Shown in pieces: positions 7,086 to 14,151 of a DNA stretch of 45,741 nt. Made by a program: the position numbers and the translations under genes. This DNA comes from Flavobacteriales bacterium UBA4110 (GTDB lineage Bacteria > Bacteroidota > Bacteroidia > Flavobacteriales > Weeksellaceae). The number at the start of each line of letters is the position of its first letter. Positions within the stretch are counted from its first letter, which is position 1. The stretch is from contig DFXK01000003.1 of the NCBI GenBank assembly GCA_002383165.1, positions 194,129 to 239,869 of the forward strand, given 5' to 3'. The notes beneath the pieces are model-generated. The model ran no database searches and was not told the DNA's origin. It was given only the letters and a program-made list of their open reading frames with translations.

Positions 7086-8048
7086 ATGAAATACTTTATA
7101 TTATTCATCATCTCCTGGTTCAGTTTTATCCCCATAAAATCAAAAAATATGATGGACAGTCTGTATGTTCCACGCTACGAATGCACGGTCTTTACCGCTT
7201 CTAAGAGCCAAGCATTTTTTTGTGATGCCTGTGGATGCGCAGCAGGAAATGGGTCGTCAGGATTCGAATCTTTATTGAATCCGCAATTTATAGGAATCAA
7301 ATATTTTGCGCAGCATTACAAAGCCAAAGAAAACCTTTTTGTAGAGGATCTCACTCAGAATCAGTACTTCAATACCGTTCAGCTTTGGGGGAAAATTCCT
7401 GTCACTGAAAAGCTTAGCATCTACGGAAGTATTCCGTTTCAGTTTCATAGCAAAAAAACACTTCAGGGCGACATCAGCATCAGCGGAATAGGGGACGCCA
7501 GTCTGATGGGAATCTATGAATTGGTAAAATCTAAGAACTCGTTTCACCAGATTAACGCAGGATTGGGCGTTAAGATTCCCCTCGGAAAATTTGACGAAAA
7601 AGGAATTACAGGAGTCAATCCGAGTTTTCAGCTGGGAACAGGAAGTTGGGATTATCAGCTTGCAATGAACTATAAATTTCAGAAAGACCGTTTTGCAATG
7701 CTCATCAATACAGACTATACCATCAAAACTGAAAATAAAAACCATTATCAGTTCGGAAATCAGTGGAACTATTCTGCTACAACCTTTTACAGACTGTGGA
7801 ACAGCACGCAAAGTGTTTTGTCCGGCAAGATCGGTTTGCAGGGCGAGGTGTTCGACTGGAACCGCCAGTTCAGTGAGGTGATGCCAAAAACAGCAGGAAG
7901 CGCAATGTATGGCAAAGCCGGTTTTGAAGTGTCTTTCACTAGGTTAAGCCTCGGAACGGAACTGATGTTGCCAGCTTATACCAATCTGGCTGGTGGTGAT
8001 ATTGAAGCAAAATCCAGATTCAGTTTGTTTATTAATTTTGGTTTGTAA
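7086..8048 (+). CDS. outer-membrane beta-barrel with CDACGC motif, copper locus
   Basis: A 320-residue protein with an N-terminal signal (residues 1-19) and a mature start containing FFCDACGCAAGN, a cysteine cluster suited to metal binding. The remainder has alternating hydrophobic/aromatic strands (for example FNTVQLWGKIPVTEKLSIYGSI cut by turns) and ends with FINFGL, the pattern of an outer-membrane barrel in the porin-like transporter group. It lies 79 bases downstream of the MbnH gene on the same strand, and the operon terminator follows it. I infer an outer-membrane partner that lets copper or a copper complex reach the MbnP/MbnH pair. Its transport role is not demonstrated by sequence. 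Confidence 0.7.
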   Translation: MKYFILFIISWFSFIPIKSKNMMDSLYVPRYECTVFTASKSQAFFCDACGCAAGNGSSGFESLLNPQFIGIKYFAQHYKAKENLFVEDLTQNQYFNTVQLWGKIPVTEKLSIYGSIPFQFHSKKTLQGDISISGIGDASLMGIYELVKSKNSFHQINAGLGVKIPLGKFDEKGITGVNPSFQLGTGSWDYQLAMNYKFQKDRFAMLINTDYTIKTENKNHYQFGNQWNYSATTFYRLWNSTQSVLSGKIGLQGEVFDWNRQFSEVMPKTAGSAMYGKAGFEVSFTRLSLGTELMLPAYTNLAGGDIEAKSRFSLFINFGL

Positions 8049-8055
8049 AATAATT

Positions 8056-8083
8056 AAGGAGGGCTTTTTTGCTCTCCTTTTTC
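8056..8083 (+). terminator. intrinsic terminator of MbnP/MbnH operon
   Basis: AAGGAG pairs with CTCCTT around a GGCTTTTTTGCT loop that can add further pairs, followed by a T tract. It lies just after the barrel gene stop. Confidence 0.75.
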
Positions 8084-8492
8084 AATTGTAATAGTCTTAA
8101 TAGGATTTACAATCGTTTTTGTTCTGTTGTTTTTTCACCGGCTTTAGTATTTTTTATTTCTGATTTCCGAAATCGTAAGGCACCACTGTGTAAATAAGAA
8201 TACTATTTATAGAGTATGATCTGCAGGCATTCTGGAAGTCGTAATTCGGACGATCTATGCGCTTAAGGTAAGACAAGTCGTGCAAGCTTTTGGGTAGTTT
8301 TTCCAATATAATTTTGGCTGAGCACGCAGCATTGCAGATTTAATTAATTCTCTGTTAATTTCGTATTAATTGAGTGTGATTTTTATTTTATTAACAATCT
8401 GTATTCCTTTACTTTTCATTAAATTAATAATTTTTATATTAGCGACCCTTTAATAATGAAGGGTTTTTTAATGAAATGATCCCATATTTAGT
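8084..8492. other. non-coding gap of about 410 bases
   Basis: No convincing ORF, tRNA or exact TAnnTTTG box is visible. The only structure is the hairpin with T tract at 8445-8470 immediately before the next gene. The stretch is AT-rich toward its 3' end. It may contain a promoter for the MnmA-like gene that I cannot locate. Confidence 0.4.
8445..8470 (+). terminator. terminator-like hairpin upstream of MnmA-like gene
   Basis: ACCCTT and AAGGGT pair around an 8-base loop and run into six T. It lies 23 bases before the ATG at 8493, too far from the previous operon end (already terminated at 8083) to be its normal terminator. It could attenuate the gene that follows. Confidence 0.5.
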
Positions 8493-9008
8493 ATGATGAA
8501 GAAAGGACAGATAGTGGAAATTCCTGCGGAATCAGGGATCTATCGAGCAGAAGCTCCGGCATTCCATTCGAAACGGGATGAGTTGGTCTCGAAATCCGCA
8601 AGGAGACAATATTCATTGTTTGATGGTTTTTTGGTAGGTGAGCACGATGGTGCAGACCGTTTCAGACTGGGGCAGAGAAAAGGAATCAATGTGGGCGGAA
8701 AAAAAGAACCCTTGTATGTGATTGGGATCGATGAAGAGGATAACAGGATTTTTGTAGGGGCAGGCAGTGAGCATCCGGGATTGCTGACGCACGTCATTCG
8801 CTTGGGGCAGCAGACAGATAGCTTTGATGACTTCAGCGGTTCGGAGGATGCGTTGCAACACGGGGTACAGATATCATTTTTACCTGCAGCGGATGACGAG
8901 GAGATTGCCGCCACGCTGTACAGGTTCGATGGTGATTATTATCTCGAATTCGACCGTTTGGTTCCGGTCACTTTGGCCGAAAACCCTTTTGTAGTCCGTT
9001 TAAAATAA
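8493..9008 (+). CDS. free-standing MnmA (tRNA 2-thiouridylase) barrel-domain protein
   Basis: A 171-residue protein without signal peptide. Residues about 42-105 match the central and start of the C-terminal barrel region of MnmA/TrmU: the sequence LVGEHDG, FRLGQRKGINVGG, EPLYVIGID, then IFVGAGSEHPGL follows the order GEH-G / LGQRKG-GIGG / EPWYVV / HP-L seen in E. coli MnmA. The rest ends in beta strands. The N-terminal PP-loop ATPase domain and its catalytic cysteines are absent, and full MnmA is about 360-400 residues, so it cannot thiolate tRNA by itself. It could bind RNA or tRNA, assist a full MnmA encoded elsewhere, or be repurposed. The context (copper genes on one side, nuclease on the other) does not explain it. 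Confidence 0.75.
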   Translation: MMKKGQIVEIPAESGIYRAEAPAFHSKRDELVSKSARRQYSLFDGFLVGEHDGADRFRLGQRKGINVGGKKEPLYVIGIDEEDNRIFVGAGSEHPGLLTHVIRLGQQTDSFDDFSGSEDALQHGVQISFLPAADDEEIAATLYRFDGDYYLEFDRLVPVTLAENPFVVRLK

Positions 9009-9038
9009 GTATAAACAAAAAAATTAAATATTTTGATA

Positions 9039-10790
9039 ATGAAATTAAAACTTTCTTTTTTTGCTGGTATTGTGTCATTGTTTGCCTTTGCACAGTCGGC
9101 GCCATCTTATTATTCTGGCGTCAATTTCAGCAAGACAGGCAATGCGCTGAAAAGCGATCTCGCTACACTAATTACCAGCACCCACACCAAGACCATTTCC
9201 TACAGCGAGTTGCAAACGCTGATGAAAACCAGTGATGTGGATCCTCAGAACCCGGCAAATCTACTACTGATTTACGGCTCCCAAAGTTCCGGTACTCACC
9301 AGAGAAGCCGCCCTATAGGTGGTTCGTGGAACCGTGAGCACGTTTACGCCAAATCCAAAGGTACTCCCAATCTTGGAACTTCCGGTCCTGGTGCAGACGG
9401 ACATCACCTGCGTCCGGCAGATAATACGCTGAACAGCACAAGAGGAAGTCTGTCCTTCGATGACGGAACAGGTGCTACCGCTTATAAGACAAGCCGTGGC
9501 GGCTGGTTTCCTGGGGATGAATGGAAAGGCGATGTTGCCAGGATTCTGATGTATATGTATGTGAGATACAACAGCAGATGTCTGCCACTTAACATCACGA
9601 TGAATCCTTCCACCTATTCTTCTGATTTTCCGGATATTCTACTGAAATGGAATATCGAAGATCCTGTTTCCGATTTTGAAAAACAAAGAAATAATGTGGT
9701 GGCTCAAACCCAGGGTAACAGAAATCCGTTTATAGATAACGCTTATCTTGCCACGGTTATTTGGGGAGGTCCAGCGGCGCAGAATACTTGGCCGGACACC
9801 TTCAGTGGGGGAACCACTTCGGATTCCGAAGCGCCTTCTGCACCTACTAATCTGAATGTTACAGCTGTAACGTCTACTTCGGTGGCATTAGCTTGGACAG
9901 CATCCACAGATAATGTTGCAGTTAGCGGTTATGATGTTTATGTGGACAATGCATTCCAAACGTCTGTTACTTCCACTTCAGCAGCCATCTCAGGTCTTGC
10001 ACCTTCCACCACATACATGGTATATGTCGTAGCGAGAGATGCTGCGGGTAATAAATCCAATAGCAGCGCTACGGTTCAGGCTCAAACACTTGGTACAGAT
10101 AATCCTGATGGTACACCAACCACCTGCGGAACCGAAGATTTTGAAAACATTCCGGCAACCAATTCTTCTTATTCGGACAGAGAGTGGGTGAGCAAAGGCA
10201 TTACCTGGACTGCTACCAATGCCAGAACAGATAAGCAGATCTACATCGATGGGGATAATAACAGAGCGATTTGTTTGAGAAAAGGAGCACTGACTTCTTC
10301 TACCATATCTGGAGGTATCGGATCATTAACCGTAAAAACTTACTTGCCGTTCAGCGATGGCGAAGGAGCATACACACTGAAGGTAAATGGTGAGGTAAAA
10401 GGGCAGATTCCTTATTCTAAAACAGCTACTAGCTACACCATTAACGATATCAATGTAGATGGTAATGTAGTCATTGAGCTGGTGGATAACACAAGCAGTA
10501 ACAGAGTTTCTTTTGATAACCTTTCCTGGACATGCTATACAAAAATGGCAGTCAGTGAGCAGGTGTCTAAAAATAACAGACTTACGGTTTATCCTAATCC
10601 TGTGAAGAATGGCGAATTATACATCAGTGGTATCGGCAACAATGAAGCGGTACAGATTTATAATGCAAACGGGCAGTTGGTACAAACAGTTAATGCTGCT
10701 GCCAATGAAAAAATAAATGTAAGAAAGCTGTCTAAAGGGGTTTATTTTGTAAAGACCAAGACAGGAAGCAGTAAAATCATTGTGGACTAA
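9039..10790 (+). CDS. secreted endonuclease I with FN3 and T9SS sorting domains
   Basis: A 583-residue secreted nuclease. Signal peptide residues 1-20 (ending AFAQS). Endonuclease I domain about 20-250 with the active-site blocks SWNREHVYAKSKG and GADGHHLRPADNTLNSTRG. A fibronectin type III domain spans about 265-350 (SAPTNLNVTAVTSTSVALAW). A beta-rich carbohydrate-binding-like module covers about 362-500. A type IX secretion C-terminal sorting domain occupies about 512-583 (VYPNPVKNGELYISG ... GVYFVKTKTGS-KIIVD). The family cleaves DNA and RNA non-specifically, here outside the cell for nutrients or biofilm DNA. ATG 9039 was chosen over TTG 9033 since it opens the signal peptide. It lies 30 bases after the MnmA-like gene and may be co-transcribed with it. 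Confidence 0.92.
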   Translation: MKLKLSFFAGIVSLFAFAQSAPSYYSGVNFSKTGNALKSDLATLITSTHTKTISYSELQTLMKTSDVDPQNPANLLLIYGSQSSGTHQRSRPIGGSWNREHVYAKSKGTPNLGTSGPGADGHHLRPADNTLNSTRGSLSFDDGTGATAYKTSRGGWFPGDEWKGDVARILMYMYVRYNSRCLPLNITMNPSTYSSDFPDILLKWNIEDPVSDFEKQRNNVVAQTQGNRNPFIDNAYLATVIWGGPAAQNTWPDTFSGGTTSDSEAPSAPTNLNVTAVTSTSVALAWTASTDNVAVSGYDVYVDNAFQTSVTSTSAAISGLAPSTTYMVYVVARDAAGNKSNSSATVQAQTLGTDNPDGTPTTCGTEDFENIPATNSSYSDREWVSKGITWTATNARTDKQIYIDGDNNRAICLRKGALTSSTISGGIGSLTVKTYLPFSDGEGAYTLKVNGEVKGQIPYSKTATSYTINDINVDGNVVIELVDNTSSNRVSFDNLSWTCYTKMAVSEQVSKNNRLTVYPNPVKNGELYISGIGNNEAVQIYNANGQLVQTVNAAANEKINVRKLSKGVYFVKTKTGSSKIIVD

Positions 10791-10816
10791 GCCATTTGGT
10801 TTTATAAAATAACCTT

Positions 10817-10848
10817 AAGGTCGGGAGCTTGCTTCCGGCCTTTTTTTT
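10817..10848 (+). terminator. intrinsic terminator after endonuclease I gene
   Basis: AAGGTCGGGAG pairs with CTTCCGGCCTT (one mismatch) around a CTTG loop and is followed by a long T tract. It lies 26 bases after the stop codon. Confidence 0.9.
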
Positions 10849-10895
10849 ATCCAAAAAGTATTTGATAATCTTATCCTTTAAACTGTCAAATATCA

Positions 10896-10926
10896 TTGGA
10901 TGTCATGTTTTAAAATAATACATTTG
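10896..10926 (+). promoter_or_regulatory. Bacteroidota promoter of CNGKCYL gene 2 (near-leaderless)
   Basis: TTG at 10896-10898 and TACATTTG at 10919-10926 are separated by 20 bases, the standard Bacteroidota -33/-7 arrangement. The -7 box ends only 5 bases before the TTG start codon at 10932, so the transcript should begin at or next to the start codon. Confidence 0.7.
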
Positions 10927-10931
10927 TTCTG

Positions 10932-11294
10932 TTGAAAGCATTATTTTCTATTTGTATTGTACTTATTGTTGCACTTCGTCCGGTGCTGCCGCTACTGGAT
11001 TATGCCATCAATTACACCTACATCCAGAAGAATATTTGTGAAAACAGAGCGAAACCGGAACTGAATTGTAACGGAAAATGTTACTTGGCAAAACAAATCT
11101 CCGGATCTTCTCAGAATCCTAATAAGCAATCGGTGCTGAAGGTTTCTATCATTTCGGAAACATTCACAGCGGAAGACATCTTAACGGTCCAGATTCCGGA
11201 TTTTAAAGCTGGTGCTGATGATCCTTATGCTTCTGATCCCTCATTGTATCAATACTTGGCTATATCGGGTATTTTCCGCCCACCACTGATGTAA
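10932..11294 (+). CDS. CNGKCYL-motif small membrane protein (copy 2)
   Basis: A 120-residue paralogue of the protein at 4558-4917. The N-terminal helix (residues 3-20) is followed by PLLDYAINYTYIQK, Cys36, Cys46 and Cys50 in CNGKCYLAK, a variable middle and the conserved end YLAISGIFRPP. The two copies keep the three cysteines at identical positions although the middle 45 residues differ, which marks the cysteines as the functional core. It also uses a TTG start, immediately downstream of its promoter box. Its downstream neighbours at 11523-12466 are a YHS lipoprotein and SCO1/SenC, both copper-related. I infer a membrane-tethered copper-binding or sensing role; no characterised homologue is known to me. 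Confidence 0.7.
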   Translation: MKALFSICIVLIVALRPVLPLLDYAINYTYIQKNICENRAKPELNCNGKCYLAKQISGSSQNPNKQSVLKVSIISETFTAEDILTVQIPDFKAGADDPYASDPSLYQYLAISGIFRPPLM

Positions 11295-11522
11295 TAGTTC
11301 TTTAGCTTGTTCATCCACTGAACTAAGCTGATTAAAATTAAGCATTGGAACAATCCCTTAAGTGAATAGGATGACCATCTAACGACGCTTTCTGCGAACC
11401 GTGTTCCGGCAAGTTTAAGTAAAATCATCATTATGTATCGTTTTATAACAGTGGTGTCACAATTATATTGATGATGCCTATATAAAAGGGAACAGTCCGT
11501 TAATCATTCAATCAATTTTAAA

Positions 11523-11792
11523 ATGAAAATCAATTTAATCATATCATTGCTTTTGGTATCCATACTGTCCTGTGCGCAGGAAACACCCAAAGTGAAGCAT
11601 GTTTCTAAGATGAAACCTAAAACAAACCTGAGAGGCGTGAAAGTCATTAATGCAGATGATCCGGTCTGTCACATGAAAACTGCGGAATTTCTGAAAGATA
11701 CAGCGGTTTATAAAAGAAAGATTTATGGCTTTTGTAGTGACCATTGTAAAGCCGAATTTAAAAAGAATCCGGTAAAATACGCTGCCAAATGA
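11523..11792 (+). CDS. YHS-domain lipoprotein
   Basis: An 89-residue lipoprotein: signal ending in ILSC (Cys17), a basic linker, then a YHS domain with DPVCHMKT (Cys49) and YGFCSDHCKAEFKKNP (Cys71, Cys75). YHS domains bind copper or other soft metals and occur on Cu-ATPases and as stand-alone chaperone-like proteins. Its TGA stop overlaps the ATG of the SCO gene (ATGA), so the two are translationally coupled. The likely role is periplasmic copper capture for SCO. The 228 bases before it hold no exact -7 box, so it may be read from the promoter of the CNGKCYL gene at 10932. Confidence 0.85.
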   Translation: MKINLIISLLLVSILSCAQETPKVKHVSKMKPKTNLRGVKVINADDPVCHMKTAEFLKDTAVYKRKIYGFCSDHCKAEFKKNPVKYAAK

Positions 11793-12466
11793 AGCCTAAA
11801 AAAAAGTCGATCAGCAAAAGCAAGCTCATAGTCCCTATTATTTTCGTTGCGGTATTATTTTTGGTGATAGGAATCGGAACCAGTTATTTTCGAAAAAGCC
11901 TCTATACGGTAATGAAGGTACCGGATTTTCAGCTGACAGATCAGAACGGACAAAAGATCTCCAATAAAGATATGCTGGGCAAAGTTTACCTGGTTGAATT
12001 TTTCTACAGCCGCTGTCCTACAATTTGTCCCGTTATGAATTCTAATATGACATACATTATGACAGAGATCAACCGTCCGGATTTTGGAATCGTATCCATC
12101 AGTATAGATCCTACTCATGATACGCCAGAGGTGCTTAAAAATCACGCCAGAATGATCGGTGCAACATCCCAAAACTGGCATTTTGTATCTGGAGACCGGG
12201 ATTATATAGGGAATCTGGCAGATCAGTTTGATATCTACGTTGGCGATAAAGAAGATCAGAGCGAGAGTCTGAACCACAGCGGTATGATTGCGCTGGTAGA
12301 TAAGGACGGTAATCTGCGTTGCAGGTTTGATGAAAATAATATGCCGGTTCTGTACTATTCGGGGCTTAACTATGACGATCCCGAAGGCACCAAGACCAAT
12401 CTGCGGGGCAAGTATCATCCGGACAGGGAAAAACTCATAGAAGATATTAAAAAACTGTTGCAGTAA
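11789..12466 (+). CDS. SCO1/SenC family copper chaperone
   Basis: A 225-residue inner-membrane-anchored thioredoxin-fold protein. The single transmembrane helix is at about residues 13-31 with a strongly basic cytoplasmic start. The copper site is complete: CPTIC (Cys76, Cys80) and His163 in NHSG. The blocks VEFFYSRCPTICPVM and SISIDPTHDTPEVL are the SCO1/SenC signature. SCO proteins load copper into the CuA site of cytochrome c oxidase subunit II or act as thiol reductases. Its coupling to the YHS lipoprotein and closeness to MbnP/MbnH make copper delivery the likely function. Confidence 0.93.
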   Translation: MKPKKKSISKSKLIVPIIFVAVLFLVIGIGTSYFRKSLYTVMKVPDFQLTDQNGQKISNKDMLGKVYLVEFFYSRCPTICPVMNSNMTYIMTEINRPDFGIVSISIDPTHDTPEVLKNHARMIGATSQNWHFVSGDRDYIGNLADQFDIYVGDKEDQSESLNHSGMIALVDKDGNLRCRFDENNMPVLYYSGLNYDDPEGTKTNLRGKYHPDREKLIEDIKKLLQ

Positions 12467-12490
12467 GCAACGGAAACACGAGTATATTTG
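12458..12490 (+). promoter_or_regulatory. promoter of exported superoxide dismutase
   Basis: TTG at 12458-12460 and an exact -7 box TATATTTG at 12483-12490 are spaced by 22 bases. The -33 element overlaps the 3' end of the SCO gene, so superoxide dismutase can be transcribed separately. The box ends 27 bases before the ATG at 12518. Confidence 0.65.
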
Positions 12491-12517
12491 AATAATATAA
12501 CAATAAATCAATTGGAT

Positions 12518-13186
12518 ATGAAAGTATTACAAATAGCAGCGGTCAGCTTTTTAATGGCTGCACAGCTGGTGTCGGCACAGTTTAAGCAGACAGCGCTTCC
12601 TTACGCCTATAATGCACTGGAAGGATCTATAGATGCGCAGACGATGGAAATCCATTACACTAAACATGCGGCAGGATACACAAGTAACCTGAACAAAGCC
12701 GTAGCAGGAACACCGCTGGAAAAAGAGAGCCTGGAAAAAATACTCTCCCACATCTCCAAAGAGAGCCCAGCAGTACGAAATAATGCGGGTGGCCATTATA
12801 ACCACGAGCTATTCTGGACCATCCTTACACCTGAGAAAAATACAATGCCTTCCGCAAAACTGGCTAAAGCAATCAATGATAACTTTGGAAGCCTGGATGC
12901 ACTAAAGGAAAAACTGAGCAAGGCTGGCGCTGACCGTTTTGGATCCGGCTGGGCCTGGTTAGTGGTGACGGCAGACAAGAAGCTGGCAGTGACATCTTCC
13001 CCGAATCAGGATAATCCGCTGATGGATGTGTCGGAGATAAAAGGCACACCTGTCTTAGGAATCGATGTATGGGAACATGCCTACTACCTAAAATATCAGA
13101 ATAAAAGAGCAGACTATCTGAACGCCTTCTGGAACGTTGTAAACTGGAAGGAAGTCAGCCGCCGTTATGAGCAGGCTGTTAAATAA
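12518..13186 (+). CDS. exported Fe/Mn-family superoxide dismutase
   Basis: A 222-residue superoxide dismutase of the Fe/Mn family with a cleavable signal peptide (residues 1-20, VSAQ). The four metal ligands are visible: His46 (EIHYTKHAAGY), His96 (GGHYNHELFW), Asp183 and His187 (DVWEHAYYL). The GG at 91-92 is more like Mn or cambialistic enzymes than classical Fe enzymes; metal choice cannot be settled by sequence. Most bacterial members are cytoplasmic, so the signal peptide points to periplasmic superoxide protection. The placement after SCO suits copper-linked oxidative stress. ATG 12518 was chosen because it opens the signal sequence; an upstream in-frame codon at 12488 falls within the promoter. 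Confidence 0.92.
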   Translation: MKVLQIAAVSFLMAAQLVSAQFKQTALPYAYNALEGSIDAQTMEIHYTKHAAGYTSNLNKAVAGTPLEKESLEKILSHISKESPAVRNNAGGHYNHELFWTILTPEKNTMPSAKLAKAINDNFGSLDALKEKLSKAGADRFGSGWAWLVVTADKKLAVTSSPNQDNPLMDVSEIKGTPVLGIDVWEHAYYLKYQNKRADYLNAFWNVVNWKEVSRRYEQAVK

Positions 13187-13208
13187 TCCTTGATAAACCA
13201 CTAAAAAA

Positions 13209-13232
13209 AGCACAGCCTTGGCTGGGCTTTTT
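13209..13232 (+). terminator. intrinsic terminator after superoxide dismutase
   Basis: AGCACAGCC pairs with GGCTGGGCT (one mismatch) around two T, followed by five T. It marks the left limit of the accessory island. Confidence 0.85.
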
Positions 13233-13423
13233 CATTAGATACCTTTGTACTTCACAAGGCATCAAATCGCACGGAACGGCGTATGGTATGTTTGCCTGTC
13301 ATCATATCTCCACGGGCTCGGTTGGTTTTTATTGATATCAACTTTCAGCATTATTTTTAGTAGTGCTGGTTTCCATATAAAAGAAGATTATTATTTTTAT
13401 ATCACAAACTAATTAATACAACT

Positions 13424-13711
13424 ATGAAATCCAATTTAAGCCCCGAAGACGAGAATCTATTGATGCTAATAGCGCAATATTTAGAATTCAACAGTCAGCA
13501 AATGCAGTTGCTCACCAATTGGCTGAAAACCAACGAAAAATCTGTAAAAAATAACCTCATAGACAGTGCCGAACTCAAACAGCAGTACCACATCAGCGAC
13601 AGCACCATTTATCGCCTCAGGAAAAAGGGTAAGCTGAGTTTTACTAAATTAGGCAAAAAGTATCTGTACTCCCGCAGTGCTATTGAAAACCTGATGGAGC
13701 AGGAGCCTTAA
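13424..13711 (+). CDS. excisionase-like helix-turn-helix protein
   Basis: A 95-residue DNA-binding protein. Residues about 1-42 are helical. Residues 44-92 form an excisionase/MerR-type winged helix (HTH_17 group): LIDSAELKQQYHISDSTIYR, then RKKGKLSFTKLGKKYLYSRS. Such proteins control mobile elements or act as small regulators in Bacteroidota. No integrase is adjacent. It lies just left of a palindrome and direct-repeat cluster at 13955-14090, which are candidate binding sites, and the DUF6266 gene follows. I infer a regulator of that module. Confidence 0.8.
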   Translation: MKSNLSPEDENLLMLIAQYLEFNSQQMQLLTNWLKTNEKSVKNNLIDSAELKQQYHISDSTIYRLRKKGKLSFTKLGKKYLYSRSAIENLMEQEP

Positions 13712-13736
13712 AAGCCACTGTTTCATTTCAATGCAT

Positions 13737-13770
13737 TACCCCTTCCTTAGTCGGACGGGGGTGTTGTTTT
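13737..13770 (+). terminator. probable terminator of HTH gene
   Basis: ACCCC-TT-CC pairs with GG-AC-GGGGGT, a stem with a 2x2 internal loop, followed by GTTGTTTTTG. It lies about 25 bases after the HTH stop. Confidence 0.55.
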
Positions 13771-13954
13771 TGCTCCAAATCTGACTGGCGGTAAGAAGAA
13801 TTTGATGTCAAAAAATAACGGTGTTACCTGCTTCATCTGCGCGAACACTAAGCTCATAAGTTACTAAGCTTGTCACAAGGCTTACCGTACTGCTAAATTT
13901 AGAGGTGGTAATGCCAGGACTCATTCTATTTTCTCCCATTGTTCTCCCACATTC

Positions 13955-14004
13955 CTTCGGGTCTTCTTCGGAAAAAACATCTTTTTTCAGAAGAAGACCC
14001 GAAG
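13955..14004. repeat. 15-bp perfect inverted repeat (long hairpin)
   Basis: CTTCGGGTCTTCTTC at 13955-13969 is the exact reverse complement of 13990-14004. Inside, after a two-base mismatch, six A at 13972-13977 pair with six T at 13982-13987 around CATC. The result is an almost continuous 50-base hairpin. It has no T tract after it, so it is not a standard terminator. It lies between the HTH gene and the DUF6266 gene. Confidence 0.85.
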
Positions 14005-14033
14005 AAACCCCGGTGAAGACCCGAAGAAACCCC
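13993..14033. repeat. two 19-bp direct repeats, 22-base period
   Basis: GAAGACCCGAAGAAACCCC occurs at 13993-14011 and again, identically, at 14015-14033. The first copy overlaps the right arm of the long hairpin, so the left arm can pair with either copy, allowing alternative structures. Confidence 0.85.
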
Positions 14034-14040
14034 GAAGCTA

Positions 14041-14090
14041 TCCGGTCAAAATCAGTCAAAACCAGTCAAAACCGGTCACAACCGGTCACG
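14041..14090. repeat. five tandem 10-bp repeats upstream of DUF6266 gene
   Basis: Five consecutive decamers, TCCGGTCAAA, ATCAGTCAAA, ACCAGTCAAA, ACCGGTCACA and ACCGGTCACG, share the consensus ACCGGTCAAA. The 10-base period puts every copy on the same DNA face, as in operator arrays or replication iterons. There are no spacers, so this is not a CRISPR array. They end 61 bases before the DUF6266 start codon. Confidence 0.85.
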
Positions 14091-14151
14091 GGTGTACAAG
14101 CTGCCATTTTCTGTTTTAACTTCGTGTCATTAACCAATAAAATTATTTGTT

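Noticed and set aside
11855..12511. Long open frame on the minus strand opposite the SCO gene
   Set aside because: It lies entirely antisense to a gene with a complete SCO motif set; its residues show no domain and it is a frame shadow.
14041..14090. CRISPR-like repeat array
   Set aside because: The five 10-bp units are directly adjacent with no spacers, and no cas gene is nearby.
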